From Pollenia angustigena (Eukaryota; Arthropoda; Insecta; Diptera; Polleniidae): 64,000 nt of DNA. The stretch is taken from contig OV884056.1 in assembly GCA_930367215.1 (NCBI GenBank), forward strand, positions 124,990,053-125,054,052, given 5' to 3'. A program made the position numbers and the translations under genes. Below the pieces are notes generated by a model. The model did not search any database. It had not been told where the DNA came from and worked only from the letters and a program-made list of their open reading frames with translations. Positions 43,084-55,410 of the stretch are shown piece after piece. How positions within the stretch are numbered: position 1 is the first letter of the stretch; each line of letters begins with the position of its first letter.

Positions 43084-45807
43084 TTTTGACCTAATTTTTT
43101 GGCTACCTTTGTTTTAATATGTTTACTTTTAAATAAAATTAACATTTTTGAAATCGGTGAAAAACAAAAATTGGACTTTTGGCCAATGAAATAAAATTTT
43201 CAGCCTCTGTGCTACAGGGCTAGTGAAATTTTCTTCACCTCAACAAAATTTTACTTCCATGAGTACTTTGCTACCGTTTCACACACGACCGTAATACTAC
43301 ATTTACATTAGGCCACAATCTTGTAGATTTGATTTAAAATCTTTTTCGAAATCTAGTGCGTTTTGACATTAGCGAGATTTTGTTTTTATAACAAAACAAC
43401 TGACTAAAAGTTTTTTCGTTACACATACAAACACAAAAAGAAATTAACATTAAAAAATTTGCATTACCTTTTATAAATAATAAACGATATTTATTTTATC
43501 AATATTATTCGTCTTTATTATTTTTTTTTTAATTTTACTAAAACTTTTCAATTTTTTTAACAATTTTTGTTTTGTTTTTTTTTTATGTCATTTTTTTGTG
43601 CAGGGAAGTATTTTTTAGTGCTAAATTAAAAAAAACCATAGTTGCATCATTAAGTACTACTAGATTTTTAGTAGATTTCGTGGAAATCTAGTCACGAAGT
43701 AGATTTTGTTTTGTATGGGAAACAACTAGATTTGGCTCGAAATCTCGTAAGTACTAGATTTCGCGTAGATTTAACTACTTTCTTTTAATACATACGTACA
43801 TATACAAATTTTTATACACAAACTAAATTAAAATGATAAAGTAATCTTTTTCTGTATTTATTTCTAATTTGTATTTTATTAAAAATATGGTTTTACGACA
43901 ACATATTTACATATATAACCAAAATTTTAATTCAATGAAGGGACTCCAAGTTCTGAATTATTCCACTTTGTTGTATTCGGATATGGAAATTCACCCTAAA
44001 AAAAAAAAGAATTTTTGAAAAAAGGTTAATTCAAAATTAATATTTTTTTTATAAATTAAAAACTCCTTAAAAAAGTATAGCCGGCCAACCTTAACATACC
44101 AACATACATATGTATGTGACAGTTTCAGTTAAATGGACCTATGGGAAAAAATGAGTTTTTGAGAAAAACGATTTTGAAGTTAACAAGTTAATTTTTTTTT
44201 CTTATCAAAGGTGTATTTTAAAGCTTTCTTATGACAAAAGTAATATAGTAGAAAACTGCGGTTTGCTGCATTAGAAAGAGCGTATTGTCTATTTTAAGAA
44301 TCACCAAGAAAAGTAAAAAAACGATTTTTTTCATCCATAGGCCCCTTTTAACTGTAACTTACAATGGGTAAATCCAAAGTGTTGAACGTAGTTTTTGTGG
44401 CCATGTATAAAAAGGCGTAATTAAGCGAAACCTGGCACAATTTTTTAGTCAAACTACTTTGAGAATTTTACGTAGCAATGTAACATTAAAATGTCTTTGG
44501 TTTGGTTCCAAAATCATCTGTATTTTCTTTTTTTTTCGAACGTGAAATTTTTTCCATAAGAATTGAACTGAATAATGATTAAAACAAAATAAAAATTTAC
44601 CGTTAATTCGAATAACATATTGCTCTTTGAACTCTTCCTTAGATTACAGACCATTTTATTTTTATTATTAATTCATTTCAAAATTTTTTTGGTTGGAAAA
44701 ATGGAAACGGTATTTTTTTTTAGTTAAAGGTACAAAACTGTCAAAAACAAAAATCTTTCATATAATTCTTGGAAGTAATTGATATTTTTCAAGATGCCAA
44801 ATAAAAGAGTTAAAATTTAATTAATTGATTATTTTATTGTCACGTTATTTTTAACTACTTTCTTAATATTTTTTTGTATAGAATTCATTTTTAATTTAGT
44901 AAAGTAAAATTTGATTTAATAAAAATGGAGTTTAAAGAATCATAGTTGATTATCTTAAAAAGAGATGCAAATTTTAGTGCTTTTTGTGAAAAATAACAAC
45001 ATTTTTAATATGGTGACAACCACACTCAATTAGACGTTTGTGAATTGCCAACTCTTTAAAAATTGTAAAATTGGAATTTTCCAATCTGATTTTTTACACT
45101 TGGTTAAAGCTTGTTTAAATTGCAACTTTCGGTGGAAAAGTTTTTCCTTGTGTTTGTTGTAACAAAAATTACATTTTTCCACTTTTCCATTTTTCCAACA
45201 AATAAAACAATTGAAATGAATACCCTTGATATAAATCTTATAATTTACAGTGATAGTAAGTTACATGGCAATTTAACATATAAAAATTTAATTAATAAAT
45301 TAAGTTATACAAAACGTTCAATAAAATAAATAAATAAAAACAATAATTAATTAAATGAATAAAGATATATTTAAGATTTTTAGAATACTTTAATAATTCC
45401 GAAGTGCTGCTTTGTGTTTGAAAACGTGATGGTAATTTGTTCCAGAGACTAATTGTGTAGTTTAAAAATTGTCTCGAAGAGATAAGATATCTATATTTTT
45501 GAGAAATCAAATTTTTACCGCGTGGAGATTTGGCAAAAATAATTCTCCTAAATAGATATTCGGGCTCCTGTATATATATTATTTTATGCATCATGAGGAG
45601 GCTTTTAAATTTTAGTAGATTTTTAAAGCTCATGCCATAAAGCTGAAAGGAGTACGACGAAATACTATCAGTTCTCCTACGGTTTAATACATATCTAGCT
45701 ATACATATTATTATAGGTTACTACAAGTCTATGAAAATCGGAGGTGTCGCAATTGGAAAATATTTTTGGACAACTTTGCAGTCTGATTGTTCATCTAACG
45801 GTGTGTG
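43084..45807. repeat. 2.72-kb tandem duplication, first copy
   Basis: It matches 45808-47344 plus 50049-51235 at a constant offset (2,724 bp, then 5,428 bp after the insertion). At least five substitutions distinguish the distal parts, and the proximal parts look identical. The unit contains the left inverted end and body of a TIR element (43234-51289) but stops exactly where the right inverted end would start, so an unequal exchange near the element end is likely. Confidence 0.92.
45292..45720 (-). pseudogene. LINE RT C-terminal relic, copy 1
   Basis: The minus frame reads RRTDSISSYSFQLYGMSFKN (upstream of 45633) and then contains YLISSRQFLNYTISLWNKLP. This is the typical C-terminal block of jockey/CR1-type RT proteins, with Arg-x-x-Gln/x-Phe and Trp-Asn-x-Leu-Pro. 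The palm domain is missing. The final residues lack family character, and no A tail follows. Confidence 0.65.
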
Positions 45808-47344
45808 TTTTGACCTAATTTTTTGGCTACCTTTGTTTTAATATGTTTACTTTTAAATAAAATTAACATTTTTGAAATCGGTGAAAAACAAAAATTGGAC
45901 TTTTGGCCAATGAAATAAAATTTTCAGCCTCTGTGCTACAGGGCTAGTGAAATTTTCTTCACCTCAACAAAATTTTACTTCCATGAGTACTTTGCTACCG
46001 TTTCACACACGACCGTAATACTACATTTACATTAGGCCACAATCTTGTAGATTTGATTTAAAATCTTTTTCGAAATCTAGTGCGTTTTGACATTAGCGAG
46101 ATTTTGTTTTTATAACAAAACAACTGACTAAAAGTTTTTTCGTTACACATACAAACACAAAAAGAAATTAACATTAAAAAATTTGCATTACCTTTTATAA
46201 ATAATAAACGATATTTATTTTATCAATATTATTCGTCTTTATTATTTTTTTTTTAATTTTACTAAAACTTTTCAATTTTTTTAACAATTTTTGTTTTGTT
46301 TTTTTTTTATGTCATTTTTTTGTGCAGGGAAGTATTTTTTAGTGCTAAATTAAAAAAAACCATAGTTGCATCATTAAGTACTACTAGATTTTTAGTAGAT
46401 TTCGTGGAAATCTAGTCACGAAGTAGATTTTGTTTTGTATGGGAAACAACTAGATTTGGCTCGAAATCTCGTAAGTACTAGATTTCGCGTAGATTTAACT
46501 ACTTTCTTTTAATACATACGTACATATACAAATTTTTATACACAAACTAAATTAAAATGATAAAGTAATCTTTTTCTGTATTTATTTCTAATTTGTATTT
46601 TATTAAAAATATGGTTTTACGACAACATATTTACATATATAACCAAAATTTTAATTCAATGAAGGGACTCCAAGTTCTGAATTATTCCACTTTGTTGTAT
46701 TCGGATATGGAAATTCACCCTAAAAAAAAAAAGAATTTTTGAAAAAAGGTTAATTCAAAATTAATATTTTTTTTATAAATTAAAAACTCCTTAAAAAAGT
46801 ATAGCCGGCCAACCTTAACATACCAACATACATATGTATGTGACAGTTTCAGTTAAATGGACCTATGGGAAAAAATGAGTTTTTGAGAAAAACGATTTTG
46901 AAGTTAACAAGTTAATTTTTTTTTCTTATCAAAGGTGTATTTTAAAGCTTTCTTATGACAAAAGTAATATAGTAGAAAACTGCGGTTTGCTGCATTAGAA
47001 AGAGCGTATTGTCTATTTTAAGAATCACCAAGAAAAGTAAAAAAACGATTTTTTTCATCCATAGGCCCCTTTTAACTGTAACTTACAATGGGTAAATCCA
47101 AAGTGTTGAACGTAGTTTTTGTGGCCATGTATAAAAAGGCGTAATTAAGCGAAACCTGGCACAATTTTTTAGTCAAACTACTTTGAGAATTTTACGTAGC
47201 AATGTAACATTAAAATGTCTTTGGTTTGGTTCCAAAATCATCTGTATTTTCTTTTTTTTTCGAACGTGAAATTTTTTCCATAAGAATTGAACTGAATAAT
47301 GATTAAAACAAAATAAAAATTTACCGTTAATTCGAATAACATAT
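45808..47344. repeat. 2.72-kb tandem duplication, second copy, left part
   Basis: It repeats 43084-44620 at an offset of 2,724 bp with no difference that I noticed. It stops at ACATAT, where the 2.7-kb insertion begins. The rest of the copy resumes at 50045. Confidence 0.92.
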
Positions 47345-47944
47345 CGACGGCTGATATTCAATACCCGCCATCCGCCAAAATACAATTTTTCAGGAGAGAG
47401 AAAAAACTGTTTCTTTCGAAAATTCTTAAGGTATGAATTAATCTTTCTTCTATAATATTTTTTAAATATGACTACTAAGTCACCCTTATAAAAAAAGTAG
47501 AACTTTTAAATCTATTCGTAGCGATATGGTTGATGTCGGGTATTGCAACTGAAATCTTCAAATATTTTTATGGCATATAGCGGTATTTGCATAGTAATAA
47601 AAATATGTTTTTTGCTCTAATATGTAATTTTATTATATTAAGCATTTGTTTAACGTTTTTCTAACATAAAAGAATTCAATAACAAGACGATAACAAAAAA
47701 ATAAACATAATTAAAAAAGTTAATTCAAATTGGACATTGTCACATTGCTCCATATTACTTTGACTCCATCCGAACTAAATTATCATAAAAGTAATGATAT
47801 TCTAGTGGTATAACCGGCTTCAAATCTTGAAGATGTTTTCATTTACTAGGCTGGATTGGTAAATGAGCAGTATGCAAATGCATATAATTTAACTGTTAAT
47901 TTAACTGTTCTGCAACCCGATAATGATGTTAAAAAATTATTAAA

Positions 47945-49396
47945 AGACTATGCTTGAATATATAACAAACTATAGAGGAATTGCCAATTTGAGTGAGATT
48001 CCAAAACTTTTTGAAAAACTAGTTACTGATTTCCTCAGTCATCACACCTCGTCCTTACTGGCAGCTTGCCAGCATGGTTTTAGAAAAGGCTGTTCAACTA
48101 CAACGAATGTACTTCATTTAACAACTTTAATTAATTGTGCATTTACACAAAAGAAACAAACTGATGCTGTTTATACTGACTTCAGTAAAGCTTTTGATAA
48201 AGTTAACCATCACCTTCTTATTACTAAATTGGATTTATTAGGTTTATCCCGTAGAAGTTTATGCTGGTTAAGTTCTTATTTAATTGGAAGAAAGCAAAAA
48301 GTACAATTCAATAATTGTATATCGAAGTACATTTATGTTTCGTCCGGTGTTCCCCAAGGCAGTCATCTTGGCCCACTTTTATTTTCGCTGTTTATTAATG
48401 ATCTGCCCAACGTTATCAAGTTCGCCAATATATTGATATATGCTGACGATGTAAAAATTTTCCATTCTTTTAATTGCTTCGCTTATCATTTTTATCTTCA
48501 ATCGGATCTTAACAACTTCTTTTTATGGTGTAATCATAATATGATGGAGCTGAATCTTGCGAAATGCAAATGTATGCGTTTTAATAGAAATAACTGTATT
48601 GCCGTTAATTATGCTTTTGGTGGCCATCAACTGGAGTTGGTTGATTCGTTTCTTGATCTTGGAGTCTTACTGGATCCTAAATTAAACTTTCTCATATAAC
48701 ATTAACTGTGAATAAAGCTCGAGGTGTTCTTGGCTTTATTAAGCGCTGGGCTAAAGAATTCACCGATCCATACATAACGAAGCAACTTTACGTATCACTC
48801 GTTAGACCAATCTTAGAATATGCGTCAATCATTTGGGACCCATTTTACAACATTCACAATTCTCGTATTGAATCGGTCCAAAAACAATTTTTATTATTCT
48901 GTTTACGTGATCTACATTGGAGTTACTCGACAAACTTTCCTTCATATGCTAGTAGACTGGCATTAATAAAATTACCATCGCTCAAAAGTCGTCGTACAAT
49001 GTTAAATGTTTCTTTTATGGTTAATCTTATTAATGGTAATGTTTGTTGTGATTTTTTGTTAGAGTCTGTTAAATTAAATATACCTAGTCGCAATACGCGT
49101 CATTATAATCTGCTCTTTGTTAAATTTTATAGAGAAAATAATGCTTTTGCTGATCCTTTTTCAAGGTTATGTAGACAATTTTATTCTCTGTCACAATTTG
49201 TTGATTTTTCTTTATGTTTAAATTCCATAAAGCATAAAATTATTGTTTTTCTTAATTCGTAAATTTGTATGTACATATATTCTGTAAAGTGTAGTATATT
49301 TTAAAATGCTTATTGTTATTCATTAATTTTAAGTCAATATTGTTATTAGTCAGTAAGGATAATATCCATTGATTAAATAAATAAATAAATAAATTA
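47945..49396 (+). mobile_element. 5'-truncated jockey/CR1-type LINE with AAATAAAT tail
   Basis: A reverse transcriptase coding region ends at 49262. It is followed by a ~110-bp 3' UTR and a tail of repeated AAAT units (49374-49396). It lacks ORF1 and the endonuclease. It sits inside the TIR element at 47345-50044, which may have been carrying it or may have been its target. Confidence 0.8.
47950..49262 (+). pseudogene. Jockey/CR1-type reverse transcriptase
   Basis: RT motifs appear in order: IPKLFEKLVTDFL (about residues 17-29), QHGFRKGCSTTTN (50-62), motif A AVYTDFSKAFDKVNHH, motif B SSGVPQGSHLGPLLFSLFIN, motif C ILIYADDVKIF (catalytic Asp-Asp), and LDLGVLLDPKLNF. A stop and frame break at 48697-48708 separate these from the thumb and C-terminus (LVRPILEYASIIWDP, RIESVQKQFLLFCLRD). 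Apart from this break the protein is well preserved, so the copy is fairly young. Confidence 0.92.
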
Positions 49397-50048
49397 CGTA
49401 TTCATGTTTTTTCTATTTGTTTTTTCTATGGGAGGTGGGCGTGATCAGGTATATATTTTCAGGAGCCCATTTTACAATTATAATATTTATTTTTTGTGAG
49501 TTGATGTATTAGAAATCAAGGCAGAAATCAAATGATTATGAGTGTTTCAAAATGCTATGTGCCAAAAAACAATGCCATAGGTGGGCGTAAAAGTGGGCGG
49601 ATATTTTTTAAATGTCACACAAATGATTATGAGTGCTTAAAAATGCTATGTGCCATAAAACAATGCCCTAGGTTAAAATTTAATTTTCACTTTGTATGGG
49701 AGGTGGGCGTAAAAGTGGGCGATTCATTTTGATTTTTCCATTTTTTTCTTGATTCAAACCAATGCCTATGTGCCAAGTTTCATTATCCTTCAACAACTTC
49801 TTCTATTTTTTGCCGCTCGTTCTATGAACTTCAACCAATGTGTGGCGTATGGCGGGTATTGCATTAAAAAAAAGTCGTGCGGTTGATAGCGGTATCACAA
49901 ATATTAAAAAAAAAAGAACTTATGTTAATTTTTTTTTTTTCTGAAATTTTTGTCAGAGATAAAGCTGGCATCAGTGAACAATTTGCCATCAAAAAGTCAT
50001 TTTCCAATAATTGGTGTATGGCGGGTATTGAATATAAGCCCTCGATAT

Positions 50049-51235
50049 TGCTCTTTGAACTCTTCCTTAGATTACAGACCATTTTATTTTTATTATTAAT
50101 TCATTTCAAAATTTTTTTGGTTGGAAAAATGGAAACGGTATTTTTTTTTAGTTAAAGGTACAAAACTGTCAAAAACAAAAATCTTTCATATAATTCTTGG
50201 AAGTAATTGATATTTTTCAAGATGCCAAATAAAAGAGTTAAAATTTAATTAATTGATTATTTTATTGTCACGTTATTTTTAACTACTTTCTTAATATTTT
50301 TTTGTATAGAATTCATTTTTAATTTAGTAAAGTAAAATTTGATTTAATAAAAATGGAGTTTAAAGAATCATAGTTGATTATCTTAAAAAGAGATGCAAAT
50401 TTTAGTGCTTTTTGTGAAAAATAACAACATTTTTAATATGGTGACAACCACACTCAATTAGACGTTTGTGAATTGCCAACTCTTTAAAAATTGTAAAATT
50501 GGAATTTTCCAATCTGATTTTTTACACTTGGTTAAAGCTTGTTTAAATTGCAACTTTCGGTAGAAAAGTTTTTCCTTGTGTTTGTTGTAACAAAAATTAC
50601 ATTTTTCCACTTTTCCATTTTTCCAACAAATAAAACAATTAAAATGAATACCCTTGATATAAATCTTATAATTTACAGTGATAGTAAGTTACATGGCAAT
50701 TTAACATATACAAATTTAATTAATAAATTAAGTTATACAAAACGTTCAATAAAATAAATAAATAAAAACAATAATTAATTAAATGAATAAAGATATATTT
50801 AAGATTTTTAGAATACTTTAATAATTCCGAAGTGCTGCTTTGTGTTTGAAAACGTAATGGTAATTTGTTCCAGAGACTAATTGTGTAGTTTAAAAATTGT
50901 CTCGAAGAGATAAGATATCTATATTTTTGAGAAATCAAATTTTTACCGCGTGGAGATTTGGCAAAAATAATTCTCCTAAATAGATATTCGGGCTCCTGTA
51001 TATATATTATTTTATGCATCATGAGGAGGCTTTTAAATTTTAGTAGATTTTTAAAGCTCATGCCATAAAGCTGAAAGGAGTACGACGAAATACTATCAGT
51101 TCTCCTACGGTTTAATACATATCTAGCTATACATATTATTATAGGTTACTACAAGTCTATGAAAATCGGAGCTGTCGCAATTGGAAAATATTTTTGGACA
51201 ACTTTGCAGTCTGATTGTTCATCTAACGGTGTGTG
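50049..51235. repeat. 2.72-kb tandem duplication, second copy, right part
   Basis: It repeats 44621-45807 at an offset of 5,428 bp. Differences include a G-to-A at GGTGGAAAAG, a G-to-A at CGTGATGG and a G-to-C at GGAGGTGTCG. It continues directly into the right inverted end of the TIR element. Confidence 0.92.
50720..51148 (-). pseudogene. LINE RT C-terminal relic, copy 2
   Basis: Duplicate of 45292-45720 with one residue change (Ser to Leu in LWNKLPLRF). Same interpretation. Confidence 0.65.
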
Positions 51236-51321
51236 TGAAACGGTAGCAAAGTACTCATGGAAGTAAAATTTTGACACTCTTGAGGTGAATACGCCCATAT
51301 ATGTACTAGGATATATCTATA

Positions 51322-51791
51322 TTTGAGCGACTCACCAAAAAAAGTGGTCAATGTAACCTCCTAAAAATGAACCTTGGGCTTTTTTAAGATGACATTTAAA
51401 ATATTTCGGCTCCAGCTTTGACCTCTCGTGAGCTGGACCATTTTGAAAAAGGGTATATTTTTGCATGTTTAGTTAATTTGAGAATCTGTTTCCTAAGCAA
51501 CATATACAATATGGGTGTCATAAGAAAGGTATTTTAAGGCGCGTCCAACTGTATATACAATTTGTCCAAGGACGATTTCTTATGATACCCATATTGTATA
51601 TGTTGCTAAGGAAACAGATTCTCAAATTAACTAAACATGCAAAAATATACCCTTTTTCAAAATGGTCCAGCTCACGAGAGGTCAAAGCTGGAGCCGAAAT
51701 ATTTTAAATGTCACCTTAAAAAGTTCAAGGTTCATTTTGAGGTGGTGCACCTTGCACGAATTTCGCTTCCATACAACTTGAGTCGCTCTAA
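51322..51791. mobile_element. Foldback element 3 (470 bp), short copy of the 9522 family
   Basis: The arms are inverted copies that share TCGGCTCCAGCTTTGACC, CTCTCGTGAGCTGGACC and GCAACATATACAATATGGG, with almost no loop. The ends are TTTGAGCGACTC and, inverted, TTAGAGCGACTC. Flanking hexamers TCTATA (51316-51321) and TGTATA (51792-51797) differ at one base. It lacks the ~300-bp centre of the 9522 copy, so the two are size variants of one family. Confidence 0.85.
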
Positions 51792-51855
51792 TGTATATTT
51801 TTTTTTTTCAATATTTATATATTGAATCTTCATATACTAAATATGAACTAACAAT

Positions 51856-52378
51856 CACCCCTATCGCGAATGTTATGGGAATATGATACATGGGATCAAA
51901 CCTAAATTCCCATCCCCAACAAATCGGTATCGCAAATATTTTGGGAGTAAAAATTTCTATTGTGAATTATTTTTCAGTGCTTTGTAAACAAAAGTCTCTA
52001 TTGTGAGTAACTTGTCAGTGCCTGTATTGTGAAAGAAAAATATACAAAATAAAATACTAATAAAAATGTGATAAAATAACTAATGAATAGAGTTTATCTT
52101 CATTTTCTTTATGTGCACTCCTTCAATAAGAGGAAAAAGTAATTTAATTTAGTCCTACTTTAGAATACAAATTAAATTTACATGTTCCCTTCTTGTTCAC
52201 ATCAACACTTGTTGGGAATTTATTTATTAAAAAATTTCGCGGGAGTAAAAATTGGCGATGCCAAATTTTTTAAGTTAGGGAATTCATTCCCAAAAAATTT
52301 GTTATGGGAATCGTTCATAATACGAAATAAAAAAATATGGGAATATTTTCATGGGAGTAGTTGTTTGCGATAGGGGTG
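51856..52378. mobile_element. MITE with CACCCCTATCGYGAA ends, copy 2
   Basis: The ends are CACCCCTATCGCGAA and the inverse of CACCCCTATCGCAAA, with AAT on both sides (51853-51855, 52379-52381), as in copy 1 at 23978-24646. The interior repeats TATGGGAAT and TTCCCA phrases in both orientations. Confidence 0.78.
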
Positions 52379-52381
52379 AAT

Positions 52382-53085
52382 AATTAATCAATCTTTATCG
52401 TCTGCAAATGTTGAAGTTTGGGTGTAGTTGCTTGTTGGCATGTCCGAAGTATAAATTAAGTATAATAGAGGGCCCAGGATGCTGCCTTGTGGGACTCCAG
52501 CGCCAATGGGCTGAGGTGAACTTAATAAATTTACTTCTTTAATAATAAATTGACGACCGACTAAGTAGCTTTCTAGCAGCTTGTGTGCGTTTGCTAGCAA
52601 AATTTAGCTTCAATTTATGTAATAAGCCTTTATGCCAGACTTTATCAAAAGCTTGCGAAACATCGATGAAGAGTGCTGAGCAATATTATTTTCTTCAAAT
52701 GCTTTTCTTATGACATTTACTATTCGATGAGTGTTCGATTGTGCTGCGTATTCTTCTAAATCCGAACTGATGGTTTGGAATACATCTATTTTCACTTAAA
52801 ATCGGTGTTAATTTTGAAACTAATAATTTCTCAAACAGCTTTGACATATTTGATAGCAAGCTAATATGACTCAACTTATGTATGATCTTTACCTGGCTTT
52901 GGTATCATGGTAACTAAGGAAACCTTCCATTTTTGAGGATAGTATTCAAGGCGTAAAATAACATTAAAAATAAAAAGAATAATTTTTTTTGCTATGCGAG
53001 GTAGCTCTAAAAGCATTTTATTACTGATTTGATCAATACCAGGTGCCTTCTTACGCCTGTATTTAAAAAAAAGTTTTAAATTTAA
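52382..53085 (-). pseudogene. Jockey-clade RT fragment
   Basis: On the minus strand, in successive frames: KAPGIDQISNKMLLELP, then YPQKWKVSLVTMIPKPGK, then LFIDVSQAFDKVWHKGLLH (motif A), and GAGVPQGSILGPLLYLIY (motif B), ending at STFADDKD (motif C). Several stops and frameshifts interrupt it, for example near 52890 and 52605. Both ends are cut off, the 3' end directly by the MITE at 51856-52378. It resembles the jockey fragment at 11849 (shared DMPT...TSTFADD). Confidence 0.85.
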
Positions 53086-55410
53086 TAAAGGTTTACAGAA
53101 CTCTTACGGAGTTCGGCAAAAAATGGTGTTCGGTCAAAGTTCGGTGTTCGGCAAAATTTTTACCGAGCTTTACCGAACACCGAACTTTTTTATGAAATAA
53201 CATATTTATTATAATTTCAAATTATAATTAGGCATCATTGTTTTTGAAAATAATACGAAATCAATACAACTATTTTTCTCTGTGATTATTAGTTCGAAAA
53301 AATACAGCGATGACTTAATAAAATACTTGTCTCCAGTCGTTTTGTGAAAAAAAAAAACCTTACGTAGGGAACCAAATTTATAAAACCTTCTAAGAAATTT
53401 TGAACCGCGATGAATTGTAAGCCGTAGGGAAATTTTTTAATTTAAGCAGTGGATAAATTCCAAAATAGCATTTAAGTGATACTTATAGGAATATATACAT
53501 ACAAATATCAGGTGTATAGTTTAAAAAAAAAAATTAGATAAAATGATTGTTTTCAAACTTCAACCCGATCCCTACTTGAACTTTCTTAACAATCCGAAAA
53601 AATTATCATATGTTTTATTAATAACTTTTAATGTTCTACACGACTATACTATAGGGTGGGTCGAAAAAAAAAAGTTGTGCCAGTCACCCCCTAGAATGAA
53701 AGATATGTCAATGAAGTTTCTAAAACAGGAAAAAAATTTTTTTTGCCACGCCCCAAAATACAGCACTTTTGGTTTTTTACATGTAGCGCTGCCTTTTAAA
53801 GTCCGATCTCACTATATCGCATATCGTTGTTCATGGCTTGATAGTGGCTTCATTTTTGTCTTTGGTGACTTTTCAATCCGACCTGAAATTCTGAGCTCCA
53901 CTTATGCCATCTCGGATCCTTCCCCCAAATGTCCAATTTTTTGACGGTGCAAGAAAGTCCTTATAAAACTAAGTATGTATAGATTTTAATATGCTCACTT
54001 TTATGACACGCCTCCAAATTAAGCCCCTTTTTTCTTTTTCACATACATACTACATTAAAACAAGTAGAAGCCATTTTTTGCATATTTTACTCATATTTTA
54101 ATGAAAGTGAGACGGATGAATTTATTGACAAGCTTTCTCCATCTGGACTACTAGCGTTTTTTTGTCAGTTTTGATATTTTGTGCCATTTTTCGTGCCATT
54201 TTTTTTTTTTTGCTTGACTGTGAAACTCTTCTGGCACAGTTTTTCCGTATTCTTTTTATTTATTTAAATACTACAAATTAAAAATCTTAATTAAGACATT
54301 TGAAAAAGCAAACATAATGTTAAATATTAGACCATGATACAAAGTTAAATTCTAAAAATGAAAAAATACAAAATAATTTAAATGCATAAAAATTAATGCC
54401 TCAAAACATATATGGGCACTTTAAATTTAAATTAATGATTCTTTTAACTCTCAATTAGCTCTTTAATTTCCGCAAATAAAATTTTTCGCTTACTGTCGTG
54501 GTTTCCGAGATAATTGCAAAAAACCAGTGATTGTAAACGGGACAAAAAACGGAAGTGGGTTTTAAGGGGTAACCGTTTATGATTTCTGCGAAACCTGACA
54601 CAATATTTTATTGGGATTAATTTTAAAATGTTGCGTACCAATGTGCCCTAAAAATGGTTTCGATTTCAAAATAAAATATGAATTACATTTTTTTAAATAA
54701 ATTGTTAAAGAAATTGTAAACGGGACAATTTTTCCACCATGATTTAAAATTTTTTTTATGTTGCTATTTATAATCCTTTATATAAGAAACTTAATAAAAA
54801 ATGTTTTTCAGATCATAAATATGCCTTAGATTAGAGTATTGTTGTTCCAAATGCATATTTTCTAATATACACAAGTATGTGCTAAAAGTTGTAGTACTTC
54901 GTTTACCATTTTTTTTTTTCGAATCGATTAAATTACGCATATATTAAAAAAATATAAGCAATTCTCTAAATAAATCTTGAAAAGAAAAATTTGTTTTTTT
55001 CCATTTTTTGTGGTTGACGTTTTTTTGGAAAGCTATAAGCTAATTCTAATTATTTTTAATCTATAAAATAGTTTTGACTACTATAAAGTGCAATTTATCT
55101 TTTCATGTTGCATCCTTCCAAAAGTGTTAATGTAAAAATTTCCCGAAATTTTATTTTGTTTTAAATAAATACATTAAAAAATGTACAATTGTTCAGATTT
55201 ATTAACAAAAAGTTCGGGTTCGGCCGAATTTGTCAAACTTTACCGAAGTTCGGGTTCGGTCTCAAAAAGTGCGTTCGGTCGGACTCTATTTATTGATTTA
55301 ACGTGGTTTAAACTTAGCATGTTGTTTTTAAGTTCCAGTTTATCTTGTTTTAATTTGAATTTAACTGAACAAGATTGGCCAGTTAAACTTAAGTTACAAA
55401 TATCAAAATA
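53086..55410. other. AT-rich stretch with GTTCGG-rich borders, no gene
   Basis: Repeated GTTCGGT/ACCGAAC phrases lie at 53113-53184 and again at 55210-55280, which may be the ends of one old element, although they do not pair cleanly. At 53653 a CTATAGGGTGGGTCG phrase resembles the ends of the foldback elements, but I found no partner. About 54590-54670 loosely resembles 44425-44505 (CGAAACCTG, CAATGT). No frame shows a domain. Confidence 0.4.

Larger units (their letters stand above)
47345..50044. mobile_element. 2.7-kb TIR element inserted in the second copy, ATAT flanks
   Basis: The inverted ends are CGACGGCTGATATTCAATAC and the inverse of CGAGGGCTTATATTCAATAC, both continuing to CCGCCAT. 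ATAT flanks both sides (47341-47344, 50045-50048). The first copy of the duplication carries a single ATAT at 44617-44620, giving an exact empty site. Inside are a plus-strand LINE (47945-49396) and two ~100-bp repeats with GGTGGGCGTAAAAGTGGGCG (49577-49740). No DNA transposase is seen. Confidence 0.9.
43234..51289. mobile_element. TIR element expanded by tandem duplication and insertion
   Basis: The left end TTCACCTCAAC...AAAATTTTACTTCCATGAG...GCTACCGTTTCACACAC (43234-43287) returns inverted at 51232-51289, where a 7-bp GAGTGTC segment is extra. Inside are the duplicated 2.72 kb unit and the inserted element at 47345-50044. Without these the element would be about 2.6 kb. The body includes TAGATTT-rich sequence (43320-43780) and a minus-strand LINE relic. 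No transposase is recognisable. Confidence 0.6.

Noticed and set aside
43320..43780. Repeated CTAGATTT/AAATCTAG phrases as a regulatory array
   Set aside because: It lies within the duplicated TIR element and is more simply explained as subterminal repeats or low complexity.
45111..45329. 72-codon plus-strand frame present in both duplicate copies
   Set aside because: Conserved only because the segment is duplicated; no domain, and it overlaps a LINE relic on the other strand.
53095..55290. GTTCGG-rich borders as ends of one DNA transposon
   Set aside because: The two border regions do not align as inverted repeats beyond short words, and no target duplication is visible.
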